Positions 39,976 through 48,905 are shown, counted from the stretch's first letter. The stretch is 64,000 nucleotides of DNA from Tistlia sp040905785 (GCF_040905785.1 NZ_JBBDQW010000005.1:1-64000); one strand, 5' to 3'. Notes: generated by a model from the sequence alone, not told the origin. Program-made: numbers and translations.

Positions 39976-41043
39976 TCAGCCCTTGAGGCGCGTCCAGACG
40001 CGGTCGCGCAGCTCGACCGCCTTCTCGTTGCACTCCTTGAAGGGCCGCAGGCGCTCGGCGTACTCCTCCGGCATGTTGACCGCCGGATCGTTCTTCAGGC
40101 TCTCCTCGAGGTGCTCGCTGGAGCCCTTGATGGCATTCATGTAGCCCGTGTAGTTGCTGGCGATGGCGGCGTTCTCCGGCTCCATCATCCAGTTCAGGAA
40201 GGTCTTGGCGTTCTCCTTGTTGGGAGCGCCGGCCGGCACCATCATGCTGTCCGACCAGAAGGTCGCGCCTTCCTCGGGATAGACGTAGACGACGCTGGGC
40301 CGCTCTTCCTTGACGCGATGCGCGGCACCGTTCCACTGCATGTGGACCGCCACCTCGCCGGCGATCATGCGGTCGATCGTGCCCTCGGAGCTGTAGAGCT
40401 TGAGGTGCGGTTTCTGGCCCAGCAGCAGGTCCAGGATCTGCTGCGCCTCCTCGGCATTGTCGGTGCACTTGTCGACACCGAGGTAGTAGGCGGCGGCGTA
40501 GTAGACGTCGCGCATGTCGTTGAGCGACGCGAGACCGGCCTGGGCGATCTCCTCGGTCGGCTTGAAGTACCACTCCCAGCTCTCCGGCAGCGTGCCGAGC
40601 TTCTCGGAATCGTAGCTGACGCCGGTCGTGCCCCACATGTAGGGGATCGAGTACTCGCGCTTCGGGTCCGTGGTCGGCGCATCGTGCGGGGCCATGACGT
40701 TCTTGAAGTTCGGCAGCGTCGAGGCGTCGATCTTCTCGGCCAGGCCCTGGCTGATCATCACGGTCACAGTCGACCCCGAGGGGAAGACGATGTCGTAGCC
40801 GCCGCCGCCGGCCTGGATCTTGGCCAACATGTCTTCGTCCGAGGCGTAGGTGTCGAGCGAGACCGAGATGCCGGTGTCCTTCTCGAACTTCTCCATCAGC
40901 TCGGGCGGGAAGTAGTTCGACCAGTTGAAGAGGTGCAGATCGCCCTCGGCCTTGGCGGCCTGCGGCAGGGCGAGGCTGGTGGTCAAAGCCGCCGCGAGGG
41001 CGAAGGCCCCGGCACCGGCGGTCAGGAAACGCAACGATTGCAT
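39976..41043 (-). CDS. Polyamine-type periplasmic substrate-binding protein (PotD/PotF-like)
   Basis: A 355-residue periplasmic binding protein. A Sec signal peptide (residues 1-32, ending QAAKAEG) precedes LHLFNWSNYFPPELMEKF, the classical PotD/PotF opening, and YDIVFPSGSTV. IPYMWGTTGVSYD is the hinge region typical of putrescine/spermidine binders. The start at 41043 is the first Met of the signal peptide. It lies 125 bases after the second permease, and the stronger spacing suggests an independent translation boost, common for binding proteins. Confidence 0.95.
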   Translation of the reverse strand: MQSLRFLTAGAGAFALAAALTTSLALPQAAKAEGDLHLFNWSNYFPPELMEKFEKDTGISVSLDTYASDEDMLAKIQAGGGGYDIVFPSGSTVTVMISQGLAEKIDASTLPNFKNVMAPHDAPTTDPKREYSIPYMWGTTGVSYDSEKLGTLPESWEWYFKPTEEIAQAGLASLNDMRDVYYAAAYYLGVDKCTDNAEEAQQILDLLLGQKPHLKLYSSEGTIDRMIAGEVAVHMQWNGAAHRVKEERPSVVYVYPEEGATFWSDSMMVPAGAPNKENAKTFLNWMMEPENAAIASNYTGYMNAIKGSSEHLEESLKNDPAVNMPEEYAERLRPFKECNEKAVELRDRVWTRLKG

Positions 41044-41168
41044 GGTGATGCCTCCCGCTTCTTTGGTTGAACGGTCATTCAGCGAGTTTAGCACGAGCCG
41101 CCGGAATGCCCAAATCCGCGGCGGCGCGCCCGCGAATCCCCGCGCACCCTTGTGTCGCTCCGGCCCGC

Positions 41169-41993
41169 TCAGATGCGGTTCTTGCCGCTGGCCAGAACGA
41201 AGGAGATCGTCACGAAGGTGATCGAGATCAGCAGCATCAGCGCCGAGATCGCGTTGACCTCCGGCGTGACGCCCATGCGGATCAGGCTGAAGATGTAGAC
41301 CGGCAGCGTCGTCGAGCCGGCGCCGGCCGTGAAGAAGGTGATGACGAAGTCGTCGAGCGAGATGATGAAGGCCAGCATCGCGCCCGAGAGGATGCCGGGG
41401 AACAGCAGCGGCAGGATGACCCGCACGAAGCTGCGCCACTCGTTGGCATAGAGGTCGGCGGCGGCCTCGCGCAGCGCGGGGTCCATGTCCTGCAGGCGGG
41501 CGCGGATCGGCAGGTAGGCGAAGGGGATGCAGAAGACCGTGTGGGCGATGATCACGGTCGTCAGGCCGAGTTGCAGGCCGAGCGCCACGAAGAACAGCAG
41601 CGTCGCCACGGCGGTGACGATCTCGGGGACGATCAGCGGCAGCGACAGCAGCGCCGTGACGCCGGTGGCGCCGCGGAACCGGCGCCGGCTCATGCCGAGG
41701 GCCGCCAGGGTCGCGATCGTCGTCGAGAGCAGCATCGCCGAGGCGGCGATGATCAGCGAGTTCCCGGCGGCCTGCAGCATGTCGCTGTTGGACAGCGCGC
41801 GCAGGTACCAGTCGGTCGTGAACTCGGTCCAGATCGTCGCCGTGCGGTTCTCGTTGAAGGACAGCGCGACCAGGATCGCGATCGGCAGGTAGAGATAGGC
41901 GAAAAACACCGCCGAGACGGTCGCCAGGCCGGGGAAGTGGCGGGTCCGGAAGCCCTTGCCGCGCCGCGGCGGCGGCTGTGCCGCGCCGGCCAT
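41169..41993 (-). CDS. ABC transporter permease, PotI/PotC type
   Basis: A 274-residue membrane permease with about six helices. The EAA loop is REAAADLYANEWRSFVRVILPLLFPGI, the site that docks the ATPase. The ending (ALMLLISITFVTISFVLASGKNRI) is typical. The ATG at 41993 overlaps the stop of the upstream permease (TGATG), showing translational coupling. It forms the translocation pore together with that permease. Confidence 0.94.
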   Translation of the reverse strand: MAGAAQPPPRRGKGFRTRHFPGLATVSAVFFAYLYLPIAILVALSFNENRTATIWTEFTTDWYLRALSNSDMLQAAGNSLIIAASAMLLSTTIATLAALGMSRRRFRGATGVTALLSLPLIVPEIVTAVATLLFFVALGLQLGLTTVIIAHTVFCIPFAYLPIRARLQDMDPALREAAADLYANEWRSFVRVILPLLFPGILSGAMLAFIISLDDFVITFFTAGAGSTTLPVYIFSLIRMGVTPEVNAISALMLLISITFVTISFVLASGKNRI

Positions 41994-42892
41994 CAGCCGG
42001 CCGCCTCGCGGCGCCGGCTGCGCAGCGCCTGGAAGGTCATGGCGGCCAGGACCATGGCCAGCAGGAAGAAGGCCAGCGCCGCGCCGAACGGCCAGTCGCG
42101 CGCTTCGCTGAAGCGGCCCGCGACCAGGTTGCCGATCATCAGGGTCTTGCTGCCGCCGAGCAGGGCCGGCGTCACGTAGGCGCCCAGGCAGGGCACGAAG
42201 ACCAGGATGCTGCCGGCGACGATGCCGGGCTTGGCGAGCGGCAGCACGATGCGGCGCAGCATCGTCCTGCGGTCGGCGTAGAGGTCGTAGGCGGCCTCGA
42301 CCAGGCGGAAGTCGATCTTCTCGAGGCTGGCGTAGATCGGCAGTACCATGAAAGGCATGAAGGAATAGGCCAGGCCGACGGCCACGGCGAAGGGCGTGTA
42401 GAGCAGCGGCAGGGGGTGGTCGATGATGCCGACGCCGAGCAGGGCGCCGTTGATCAGCCCGGTGTCGCGCAGCAGCAGGACCCAGGCATAGTTGCGCACC
42501 AGCAGGTTGGTCCAGAAGGGCACGGTGACCAGAAAGATCAGCACCGTCCGGTAGGGCTCGCGCTGCATCGTCATGTAGAGCGCGACCGGAAAGCCGACCA
42601 GCAGCGCGACCGCGGTGGTCGTCAGCGACAGCCAGAAGGAGCGCAGGAAGATCTGCAGGTAGATCGTGGTGAAGGAAAGGGTGTCGTCGAGGTTCCGCTC
42701 GAACAGGAACTTGACGTAGGCGTCGGTCGAGAAGCTGTCCCACTGGACGCCGCCGTAGATGTTGCGCTGGAGCAGCGAGACCACGACCATCAGGCCGAGC
42801 GGGACGATCATGAAGAAGCCGATCATCCCGACGGCGGGGCCGATCAGCAGCAGGCGCTGCAGGGCGGGATGGCGGCGTAGGGAGGCGAACAT
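41993..42892 (-). CDS. ABC transporter permease, PotH/PotB type
   Basis: A 299-residue permease with about six helices (RLLLIGPAVGMIGFFMIVP at the N-terminus). The EAA loop is VEAAYDLYADRRTMLRRIVLPLAKPGI. VPCLGAYVTPALLGG is a conserved extracytoplasmic part of this family. It is the first gene of the importer operon, transcribed in the order permease, permease, binding protein, ATPase, then nitrilase and acetylpolyamine amidohydrolase. Confidence 0.94.
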   Translation of the reverse strand: MFASLRRHPALQRLLLIGPAVGMIGFFMIVPLGLMVVVSLLQRNIYGGVQWDSFSTDAYVKFLFERNLDDTLSFTTIYLQIFLRSFWLSLTTTAVALLVGFPVALYMTMQREPYRTVLIFLVTVPFWTNLLVRNYAWVLLLRDTGLINGALLGVGIIDHPLPLLYTPFAVAVGLAYSFMPFMVLPIYASLEKIDFRLVEAAYDLYADRRTMLRRIVLPLAKPGIVAGSILVFVPCLGAYVTPALLGGSKTLMIGNLVAGRFSEARDWPFGAALAFFLLAMVLAAMTFQALRSRRREAAG

Positions 42893-42914
42893 GCTGCCTG
42901 GGCGACCGTTCTAC

Positions 42915-43724
42915 TCAGATTTCCTGCGGTGGGCGCCAGCCCTCCTCCGCGCTCAGCGGCAGCGCCACCGCGTCCCGCAGTACCGCGTCGGCGGCCAGCG
43001 TAAAGCGCCCGTCGGCTTCATGCAAAAGCATTCCGGACAGCAGGATCAGGGGCGCGCGGGCGCCCTTGCGCGCCTGCAGCAGCAGGCGCCGCGCCGGCCG
43101 GCCCGGCTTCGGCCAGAGCGGCAGCAGGCGCAGCTCGCCGGCCCGGCCCGCGAGCGCCGCCAGCGCCTCGGGCAGCCTGTCGCTGCGCAGGATCAGGGTC
43201 AGCGTGCCCTCGGGGCGCAGGCAGCGCAGCGCGGCCTCGATCCAGTCGCAGAGCTCGCCGGCCGCGGCATGATGGGCGGTGGCGCGCTGGGCGTCCGGCG
43301 AGGGCCGGGCCTCGCCGTGGAACGGCGGGTTGGCGAAGACGCGGTCGTAGCCCCGGCCGAGCCCGGCCGGCAGCCGCCGCAGGTCGCCCTCGACGACCTC
43401 GAGCCGGTCGCTCAGGCCGTTTTCCGAGGCGTTGCGCCGCGCCAGCGCCGCCAGCTCGGGCTGCAGCTCCAGGCCCGCGACCCGGCAGCCCGCGACCCGG
43501 CGCAGCAGGCAGAGCGCGGCGGCGCCGCTGCCCAGGCCGAGCTCCAGCAGCCGCTCTCCGGCCCGCGCCGGCACCGCCGCGGCAAGCAGCACCGGATCGA
43601 TCGCCGCACGGTAGCCCTGGGCCGGCTGAAACAGGCGCAGGCGTCCACCGAGCAGGGCGTCGGGCGCCTCGCCGCCGCCGTCCGCGACGGCCGGCGGCGG
43701 CTCAGCCGAAGAAGCCGTCGCCAC
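42915..43724 (-). CDS. TrmN6/YfiC-like adenine N6-methyltransferase
   Basis: A 269-residue class I methyltransferase with the amino-methyltransferase signature FANPPFHGE (NPPF), and motif I LLELGLGSGAAALCLLRRV. This combination resembles tRNA1(Val) A37 N6-methyltransferase (TrmN6/YfiC) and small RsmC-like enzymes. The start is GTG at 43724. It overlaps the DUF2007 gene end by 23 bases. A small, probably monocistronic or DUF2007-coupled gene. Confidence 0.85.
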   Translation of the reverse strand: MATASSAEPPPAVADGGGEAPDALLGGRLRLFQPAQGYRAAIDPVLLAAAVPARAGERLLELGLGSGAAALCLLRRVAGCRVAGLELQPELAALARRNASENGLSDRLEVVEGDLRRLPAGLGRGYDRVFANPPFHGEARPSPDAQRATAHHAAAGELCDWIEAALRCLRPEGTLTLILRSDRLPEALAALAGRAGELRLLPLWPKPGRPARRLLLQARKGARAPLILLSGMLLHEADGRFTLAADAVLRDAVALPLSAEEGWRPPQEI

Positions 43725-43935
43725 GGCTGATCTCCTCGCCGGAAGCCTCGAGGACGCGACGCGCCGCCTCGAAGTCCTCGTCGATCACCGCCAGGCGCCG
43801 CGGGATCGCGACCGCCGAGCCCTCCAGGACCGAGGTGTGCAGGTCGAGGTCGAGGACCTCGATTCCGGCGTCCTTGAGCAGCGCCTTGATCCAGGAGATC
43901 TTGACGGGATCGGTGCTGCGCAAAACTTCCTTCAT
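43702..43935 (-). CDS. DUF2007 domain protein
   Basis: A 77-residue protein of the DUF2007 (putative signal-transducing, GlnB-like fold) family: MKEVLRSTDPVKISWIKALL, AGIEVLDLDLHTSVLEGS and a C-terminal RRLAVIDEDFEAARRVLE. Its 3' end overlaps the TrmN6-like gene, so the two are translationally coupled. It is divergent from the polyprenyl synthase across 137 bases. Function is unknown in the family as a whole. Confidence 0.88.
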   Translation of the reverse strand: MKEVLRSTDPVKISWIKALLKDAGIEVLDLDLHTSVLEGSAVAIPRRLAVIDEDFEAARRVLEASGEEISRGDGFFG

Positions 43936-44072
43936 GTGGTCCTCACGACGCTTGGACGTGCCCGGGTTCCGCTTGACCGCCTAGAAGTGGCCCCTATGCT
44001 GCGCTGCAAGGCTGAGGGAGGCCTAGCCGGGCGTCACCGCGGGACGCACAAGATAGACACGGAAACGCGATC

Positions 44073-45092
44073 TTGGCCGCAGCCATCGACCTGAAGCAAC
44101 CAAAGCCGTCCGAGGGAGGTGGGATCGAGCCGCTGGTCCGCCTCGTCGAAAGCGACCTGAAGCGGGTCAACGAGATCATCCTCGACAAGATGCAATCGCC
44201 GGTCGCGCTGATTCCGCAGCTGGCCGGCCACATCATCGCGGCCGGCGGCAAGCGGCTGCGGCCCATGCTGACCCTGGCCAGTGCCCGGCTGTGCAAGGCC
44301 GAGGGCGAGCGGCAGATGGCCCTGGCTGCCTGCGTCGAGTTCATCCACACCGCGACCCTGCTGCACGACGACGTGGTCGACGCCAGCGAGCTGCGGCGCG
44401 GCCTGCAGACCGCCAACGCTGTGTTCGGCAACAAGGCCAGCGTGCTGGTCGGCGACTTCCTGTTCAGCCGCGCCTTCCAGCTGATGGTCGAGGACGGCTC
44501 GCTGAAGGTCCTCAAGGCCCTCTCCGACGCCTCGGCGATCATCGCCGAGGGCGAGGTCCACCAGCTGATGACCGCCAACGACATGGCGACCGACGAGGGC
44601 GCCTACCTCGAGGTGATCCGCGCCAAGACTGCCGCCCTCTTCGCCGCCGCCTGCCAGGTCGGCGCGATCGTCGCCGGGCGGCCGGAGGCCGACGAGGAGG
44701 CGCTCTACGGCTACGGCCTCAACTTCGGCATCGCCTTCCAGCTGGTCGACGACATCCTCGACTACACGGGCGACGACGGCGGCCTGGGCAAAAGCTGCGG
44801 CGACGACTTCCGGGAAGGCAAGATCACCCTGCCGGTGGTGCTCGCCTACGCTCGCGGCGACGAGAGCGAGCGCGCCTTCTGGCGCCGCTGCCTGGAGGAC
44901 CTGGACCAGGGCGAGGGCGACTTTGCCCACGCCCTGCAGCTGCTCAACCGCCACCGGGCGATCGCCGATTCCAAAGGCCGCGCGCAGGAGTACGGCGCCC
45001 GCGCCCGCGAGGCCATGGTCGTGCTGCCCGACAACGAGGCCCGCCAGGCCCTGCTCGACGTCGTCGATTTCTGCGTCGAGCGCCTCTACTAG
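44073..45092 (+). CDS. ispB: Long-chain polyprenyl diphosphate synthase
   Basis: A 339-residue trans-prenyltransferase. Both Asp-rich motifs are present: LHDDVVDAS (DDxxD-like, about residue 92) and LVDDILDYTGDD. GKRLRPMLTLASARL and GEVHQLMTAND are typical. It makes the octa- or decaprenyl tail of ubiquinone. The start appears to be TTG at 44073 since no ATG gives a full N-terminus; a short N-terminal uncertainty remains. It is followed by the GFA gene 5 bases later. Confidence 0.92.
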   Translation: MAAAIDLKQPKPSEGGGIEPLVRLVESDLKRVNEIILDKMQSPVALIPQLAGHIIAAGGKRLRPMLTLASARLCKAEGERQMALAACVEFIHTATLLHDDVVDASELRRGLQTANAVFGNKASVLVGDFLFSRAFQLMVEDGSLKVLKALSDASAIIAEGEVHQLMTANDMATDEGAYLEVIRAKTAALFAAACQVGAIVAGRPEADEEALYGYGLNFGIAFQLVDDILDYTGDDGGLGKSCGDDFREGKITLPVVLAYARGDESERAFWRRCLEDLDQGEGDFAHALQLLNRHRAIADSKGRAQEYGARAREAMVVLPDNEARQALLDVVDFCVERLY

Positions 45093-45097
45093 GCGCC

Positions 45098-45517
45098 ATG
45101 CGGACCGGCACCACGCGGACCGGCGGCTGCCAGTGCGGCGCGGTCCGCTACCAATGCGCAGACACCCCGCTCGCCCTCTATGCCTGTCACTGCACCGAAT
45201 GCCGGCGCCAGTCGGGCTCGGCCTTCGGCCTGTCCTACCAGGTGGCGCGCGCCTCTTTCCGGCTGCTCCAGGGCGCGCCCGGCTGCTGGTCCCGGCCGAC
45301 CGACAGCGGCGGCAGGCTCGACTGCCGCTTCTTCCCTGCGTGCGGAACCCGGCTGTGGCACGAGGCGAGCCCGGACGCCGGCACCCTGACCGTCAAGGCC
45401 GGGACGCTCGACCGGCCGGTCGATCTGGCGGAGGCGATCCACATCTGGACCAGGAGCCGCCTGCCGGGCGTCGCGATCCCGCCCGACGCCGCGCAGTTCC
45501 CGGGCGAGCCGGACTGA
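45098..45517 (+). CDS. GFA (Mss4-like) family protein with an altered zinc ligand
   Basis: A 139-residue GFA/CENP-V family protein, related to glutathione-dependent formaldehyde-activating enzyme. GGCQCGAVRY and the CHCTECRRQSG catalytic-zinc cysteines are intact. The C-terminal structural pair normally reads FCPxCG, but here it is RFFPACGTRLW, so the first Cys is Phe. A Cys three residues earlier (DCRFF) might substitute. The ATG at 45098 lies 5 bases after the polyprenyl synthase stop, suggesting co-transcription. Function uncertain. Confidence 0.85.
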   Translation: MRTGTTRTGGCQCGAVRYQCADTPLALYACHCTECRRQSGSAFGLSYQVARASFRLLQGAPGCWSRPTDSGGRLDCRFFPACGTRLWHEASPDAGTLTVKAGTLDRPVDLAEAIHIWTRSRLPGVAIPPDAAQFPGEPD

Positions 45518-45545
45518 GGGCCGGCGGGCAGCGCCGCTCGCCCGG

Positions 45546-47270
45546 TCACACCAGTTCCGGCGGCACCAGCAGGGAGCTCTCGGCGAAGGCCTCGACCGCC
45601 GACTCCGAAAGCGGCACGACGTAGCCCTGCCGCTCCTCGGCGGTGGCGCGGATGTTGCGGTGGGCGATCTTCTTCCAGCGCTCGAGCAGCCCGTCCTCCC
45701 AGCCGGAGACGTCGAGGCCCAGCGCGTGGCGCCACAGCCGTTCGCGGTAGTGGCGCGCCGAGGCTTCGCCGCGCCACAGGACCGCCGTCTCGGTATCGCA
45801 CAGCAGGCTGCGGTCGTTCAGGTTCGCCGAGCCGATCAGCGCCAGCCGGTCGTCGACGACCAGGGTCTTGGCGTGGATGTAGATCATGCTCTCGACGACC
45901 TTCTCGCGCTCGGCCTCGGGGTCGATCGTGCCGGAGCCGGCGCGCAGCAGGGTGAAGATGCCGACCCGTTCGGCGACCTCCCGGCGCAGCCTGTGCACGG
46001 CCCGCTCCTGCAGCTCCTGCCCCTTGGTGGTGGCGCCGTTCGGCTCGCTGAAACGCAGCAGGTTCTCGGGCAGCAGCGGCAGCAGGATGATGATCTCCAG
46101 AGTGTCCACCGCGCGGGCGCGGGCGACCAGCGCGTCGACGATCGTCTGGCTGCGCAGGAACTGGGTCTCGATGTAGATCAGCCGCTCGGCGCTGCCGATC
46201 GCCCAGAGGTAGCCGTCGCGGATCTCGGCGACGACGTTGCGCGGCGCGCGCGAGAAGGAGGACTTCATCTGCGCGGAGATGGTGCGCAGGGGCACCGCCT
46301 CGACCAGACCGTCCGGTGCCGGGACCGATGGCGGACCGCCGGGGGACGCCTCTTCCCCTGGAGCGTCCTCGGCAGGGAGCTCGACCGGCAGCTTCTCGAC
46401 GGCCCCCGGCGTCGGCAGGGGCGCCACGGATCTCGGGCGGCGGGTCTTGCGCAGGAAGGCGAGGTAGTCGTCGAGCTCGGCGTTCCAGCGGCGCCGGAAG
46501 TGGCGAGCGAAGGCCAGCGCGACCGGGCCTTCCAGGCGGCAGGCGACGTCGTGCCAGGCGAAGTCGTTCTCGTGCGCCTGGCTGTCCTTGCGCTGGGCGT
46601 CGATGTCGAGGCCGCCGAGGAAGGCCAGCCGGTCGTCGACGACGCAGAGCTTCTCGTGGTGCGCCGCCGGGTAGACCGTCGGCCAGGCGTTGGGCATCAG
46701 CGAGAAGCCGCCGCGCCCGAACGGCCGGATGTAGCGCCACAGGCCCGGCAGGTTGCCCAGCTTGTCGAGCGCCGCCTGGCGGCCCTCCTCGGCCTGAGTC
46801 CGGCGCAGCGCGTCGCGCGACTCCTTGACGTGGCGGCGGATCACCGGCTGGGCCAGCAGCCGCACGCTCTGGCCGATGCGCGCCTCGTGGCGGGTGCAGA
46901 CGACCTTCAGGCGTTCGCGCGCCGCTTCGCTCAGGCCTTCGCGGATCTGGAGGAAGCGGCGATAGGCGGCCCAGGCGCTCTCGTGGAACTCGCGGCCGAG
47001 CACCGGGTCGAAGTCGGCGATCAGGATGCGCGCGACGACGCCGCGCTCGACCGTCGCGGCGACCAGGTCCAGCCAAGTCGCCTGCCGGCCAGGGCCGCCC
47101 TCAGTCGCCTCCCCCTCCAGCACGTCGGAACAGAGCGGCAGGCCGGGGTCGATCGTCCAGTAGGCCATGTGGACGCTCTGCCGCGCGCCGGCGATCGCCC
47201 TTTCGAGCGCCGGGTAGGTCTCCGCGGCCTCGATCAGCGGCTCGATCCTGTTGCCCGGAAGAAACTCCAC
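45546..47270 (-). CDS. Phospholipase D-like (HKD) domain protein
   Basis: A 574-residue phospholipase D superfamily protein. Two HKD motifs occur: HHEKLCVVDDRLAFLGG (about residue 228) and IHAKTLVVDDRLALIGSAN (about residue 472), with the Asn/Ser downstream elements. A Pro/Glu-rich linker (about residues 305-345) separates the halves. It would hydrolyse or transfer phosphatidyl groups, like cardiolipin synthases, but no N-terminal membrane helices are seen. The start is GTG at 47270 after a GAGGGGCG run. The upstream frame is open but runs through the tRNA gene, so it is not used. Confidence 0.88.
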   Translation of the reverse strand: MEFLPGNRIEPLIEAAETYPALERAIAGARQSVHMAYWTIDPGLPLCSDVLEGEATEGGPGRQATWLDLVAATVERGVVARILIADFDPVLGREFHESAWAAYRRFLQIREGLSEAARERLKVVCTRHEARIGQSVRLLAQPVIRRHVKESRDALRRTQAEEGRQAALDKLGNLPGLWRYIRPFGRGGFSLMPNAWPTVYPAAHHEKLCVVDDRLAFLGGLDIDAQRKDSQAHENDFAWHDVACRLEGPVALAFARHFRRRWNAELDDYLAFLRKTRRPRSVAPLPTPGAVEKLPVELPAEDAPGEEASPGGPPSVPAPDGLVEAVPLRTISAQMKSSFSRAPRNVVAEIRDGYLWAIGSAERLIYIETQFLRSQTIVDALVARARAVDTLEIIILLPLLPENLLRFSEPNGATTKGQELQERAVHRLRREVAERVGIFTLLRAGSGTIDPEAEREKVVESMIYIHAKTLVVDDRLALIGSANLNDRSLLCDTETAVLWRGEASARHYRERLWRHALGLDVSGWEDGLLERWKKIAHRNIRATAEERQGYVVPLSESAVEAFAESSLLVPPELV

Positions 47271-47346
47271 GCGCCCGCCCCTCGGCTGCCTGCTCGACCC
47301 CACGGCCGCAGGGCCGCTCGCCCGATGCTCCTCAACGCGAAAGGCC

Positions 47347-47377
47347 CGCGTTCGGTTCGAGGCGCGTTCGGTTCGAG
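47347..47377. repeat. 15-bp tandem direct repeat near tRNA-Pro
   Basis: CGCGTTCGGTTCGAG occurs at 47347-47361 and 47363-47377, a 16-bp period, between the PLD gene and the tRNA. The GGTTCGA core resembles a tRNA T-loop, but no other tRNA part is present. It is non-coding. Confidence 0.7.
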
Positions 47378-47412
47378 ATGCTTGGGGACCGGGGGCCGGC
47401 GCCGAACGCGAA

Positions 47413-47444
47413 GACGCCCGCCGCGGTCGCGCGGGGGGGGCGTC
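47413..47444 (-). terminator. GC stem-loop downstream of tRNA-Pro
   Basis: GACGCCC (47413-47419) pairs with GGGCGTC (47438-47444). On the minus strand it lies 14 bases past the CCA end of tRNA-Pro and is followed by a weakly T-rich stretch, so it may be its terminator. Confidence 0.4.
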
Positions 47445-47458
47445 CTTCGTCGACCGGT

Positions 47459-47535
47459 TGGTCGGGGAGAGAGGATTCGAACCTCCGGCCCCCACGTCCC
47501 GAACGTGGTGCTCTACCAGGCTGAGCTACTCCCCG
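47459..47535 (-). tRNA. tRNA-Pro (anticodon CGG)
   Basis: The 77-base minus-strand sequence folds as a cloverleaf: acceptor CGGGGAG/CTCCCCG with discriminator A, D arm with AGCTCAGCCTGGTAGAG, anticodon stem CCACG/CGTGG with loop TTCGGGA giving anticodon CGG, and T-loop TTCGAAT. The 3' CCA is encoded at 47459-47461. Confidence 0.97.
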
Positions 47536-47678
47536 GCTGGCGCCCCGGCGTCTGGCCGATGGTCCGGCCCGACAGTCCGGAAGGGCGCTGTATAGCGCCC
47601 CTCGCTAGGCGATGCAATCACCCGATCGAGCGGCGATTCGGCCCCGCGCGCACCGCCTCGAGGGTTGCGCTCGGCATT

Positions 47679-47697
47679 GTTTTGCCTTGTGCAAAAC
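47679..47697. promoter_or_regulatory. Operator-like palindrome upstream of the TRAP operon
   Basis: GTTTTGC and GCAAAAC are perfect inverted copies around a 5-base spacer, 117 bases before the TRAP receptor start. The shape (19 bp, AT-rich arms) suits a GntR-, LacI- or LysR-type operator, but no such regulator is encoded nearby. The pair is too far from the tRNA to serve as its terminator. Confidence 0.5.
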
Positions 47698-47813
47698 GCA
47701 TGGCGCGCGATAGCTTTGCGCACCAGGAATTGGTCCGGTAGCCAGACCGCTGCCACAAAGAGACCAGCCGGGGACGGGGCCCGGCGACAACCATGAATGG
47801 GAGGGCAATCACG

Positions 47814-48866
47814 ATGAGAATTCGCAGAGCAACCGCCACTACCGTGGCGGCAGCCATGGTCGTCGGCCTGAGCCTCGCCGGCGTGACCGGGCAGGCCGCG
47901 GCGCAGACCGAGTGGAACATGCAGTCGACCTACGCCAGCTCGCTGACCCAGCTGGGCTCGATGGGCGTCGAAATCGCCAAGCGGGTCGAGGCCGTCTCCG
48001 GCGGCGAGCTGGTCATCAACTTCCAGGAGCCGGGCGCCATCGTTCCGGCGCTGGAAGCCTTCGACGCGGTTTCGGCCGGCGCGGTCGAGGCGGCCTGGTC
48101 GACCCCGGGCTACTGGACTGGCAAGGAGGTCGCCCTGGCGCTCTTCGCCGCCGTTCCCTTTGGGCCGGGAGCCGGCGAGTACACCGCTTGGATGTACTTC
48201 GGCGGCGGCCGCGAGCTGTTCGACGAGATCTACGCCAAGTATAACATCAAGTCGCTGATCTGCGGCATCATCGCGCCCGAGGCCTCCGGCTGGTTCCGCA
48301 AGGAGATCAAGACGCTCGAGGATCTCAAGGGCCTGAAGATGCGCTTCTTCGGCCTGGGCGCCCGGGTCATGGAGAAGCACGGGGTTTCGACCCAGCTGCT
48401 GGCGGGCGGCGACATCTACCCCGCGCTCGAGCTGGGTACGATCGACGCCACCGAGTTCTCGATGCCGGCCATCGACCTGAAGCTCGGCTTCTACCAGGTC
48501 GCCAAGCACTACTACTTCCCGGGCTGGCACCAGCAGTCGACCTTCTTCGAGCTGATGATCAACAAGGATGTCTGGGACGCCCTGTCGGACACCCGCAAGG
48601 CGCAGCTCGAGACGGTCTGCCAGTCGGCCATCGCCTACGGCTTGGCCGAGGGCGAGGCGATCCAGTTCGACGCCTTGAAGGAGCTGCAGGAGAAAGGCGT
48701 GACCCTGCACCGCTGGCCGCCCGAAATCCTGGACGCCCTGCGCAACTCCTGGGACGAGGTCGCCGCCGAGCTGGCCGCGGAGAACCCGGTCTTCGCCGAG
48801 GTGTGGGAGTCGCTGTCGACCTTCCGCGCCGGCTACGCGACCTGGAAGGACCTCGGCTACCTCTGA
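47814..48866 (+). CDS. dctP: TRAP transporter substrate-binding protein (DctP/TakP-like)
   Basis: A 350-residue periplasmic receptor of the TRAP DctP family. A signal peptide (about residues 1-30, ending GQAAAQ) precedes EWNMQSTYASSLTQLGSMG. LKGLKMRFFGLGARVMEKHG and GTIDATEFSMPAIDL are the ligand-carboxylate and hinge regions of family members such as TakP, which bind 2-oxo acids. The ATG at 47814 follows GGGAGGGC (the ATG at 47793 does not). DctQ and DctM follow after 161 bases containing a hairpin. Confidence 0.93.
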   Translation: MRIRRATATTVAAAMVVGLSLAGVTGQAAAQTEWNMQSTYASSLTQLGSMGVEIAKRVEAVSGGELVINFQEPGAIVPALEAFDAVSAGAVEAAWSTPGYWTGKEVALALFAAVPFGPGAGEYTAWMYFGGGRELFDEIYAKYNIKSLICGIIAPEASGWFRKEIKTLEDLKGLKMRFFGLGARVMEKHGVSTQLLAGGDIYPALELGTIDATEFSMPAIDLKLGFYQVAKHYYFPGWHQQSTFFELMINKDVWDALSDTRKAQLETVCQSAIAYGLAEGEAIQFDALKELQEKGVTLHRWPPEILDALRNSWDEVAAELAAENPVFAEVWESLSTFRAGYATWKDLGYL

Positions 48867-48905
48867 TCGCCGCGGCTCCGCCGGAGCCGTGAGACGCATG
48901 GACGC

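Noticed and set aside
47271..47495. N-terminal extension of the phospholipase D-like protein
   Set aside because: The frame stays open upstream but runs into the tRNA-Pro gene and its sequence is low-complexity. The GTG at 47270 gives a normal protein.
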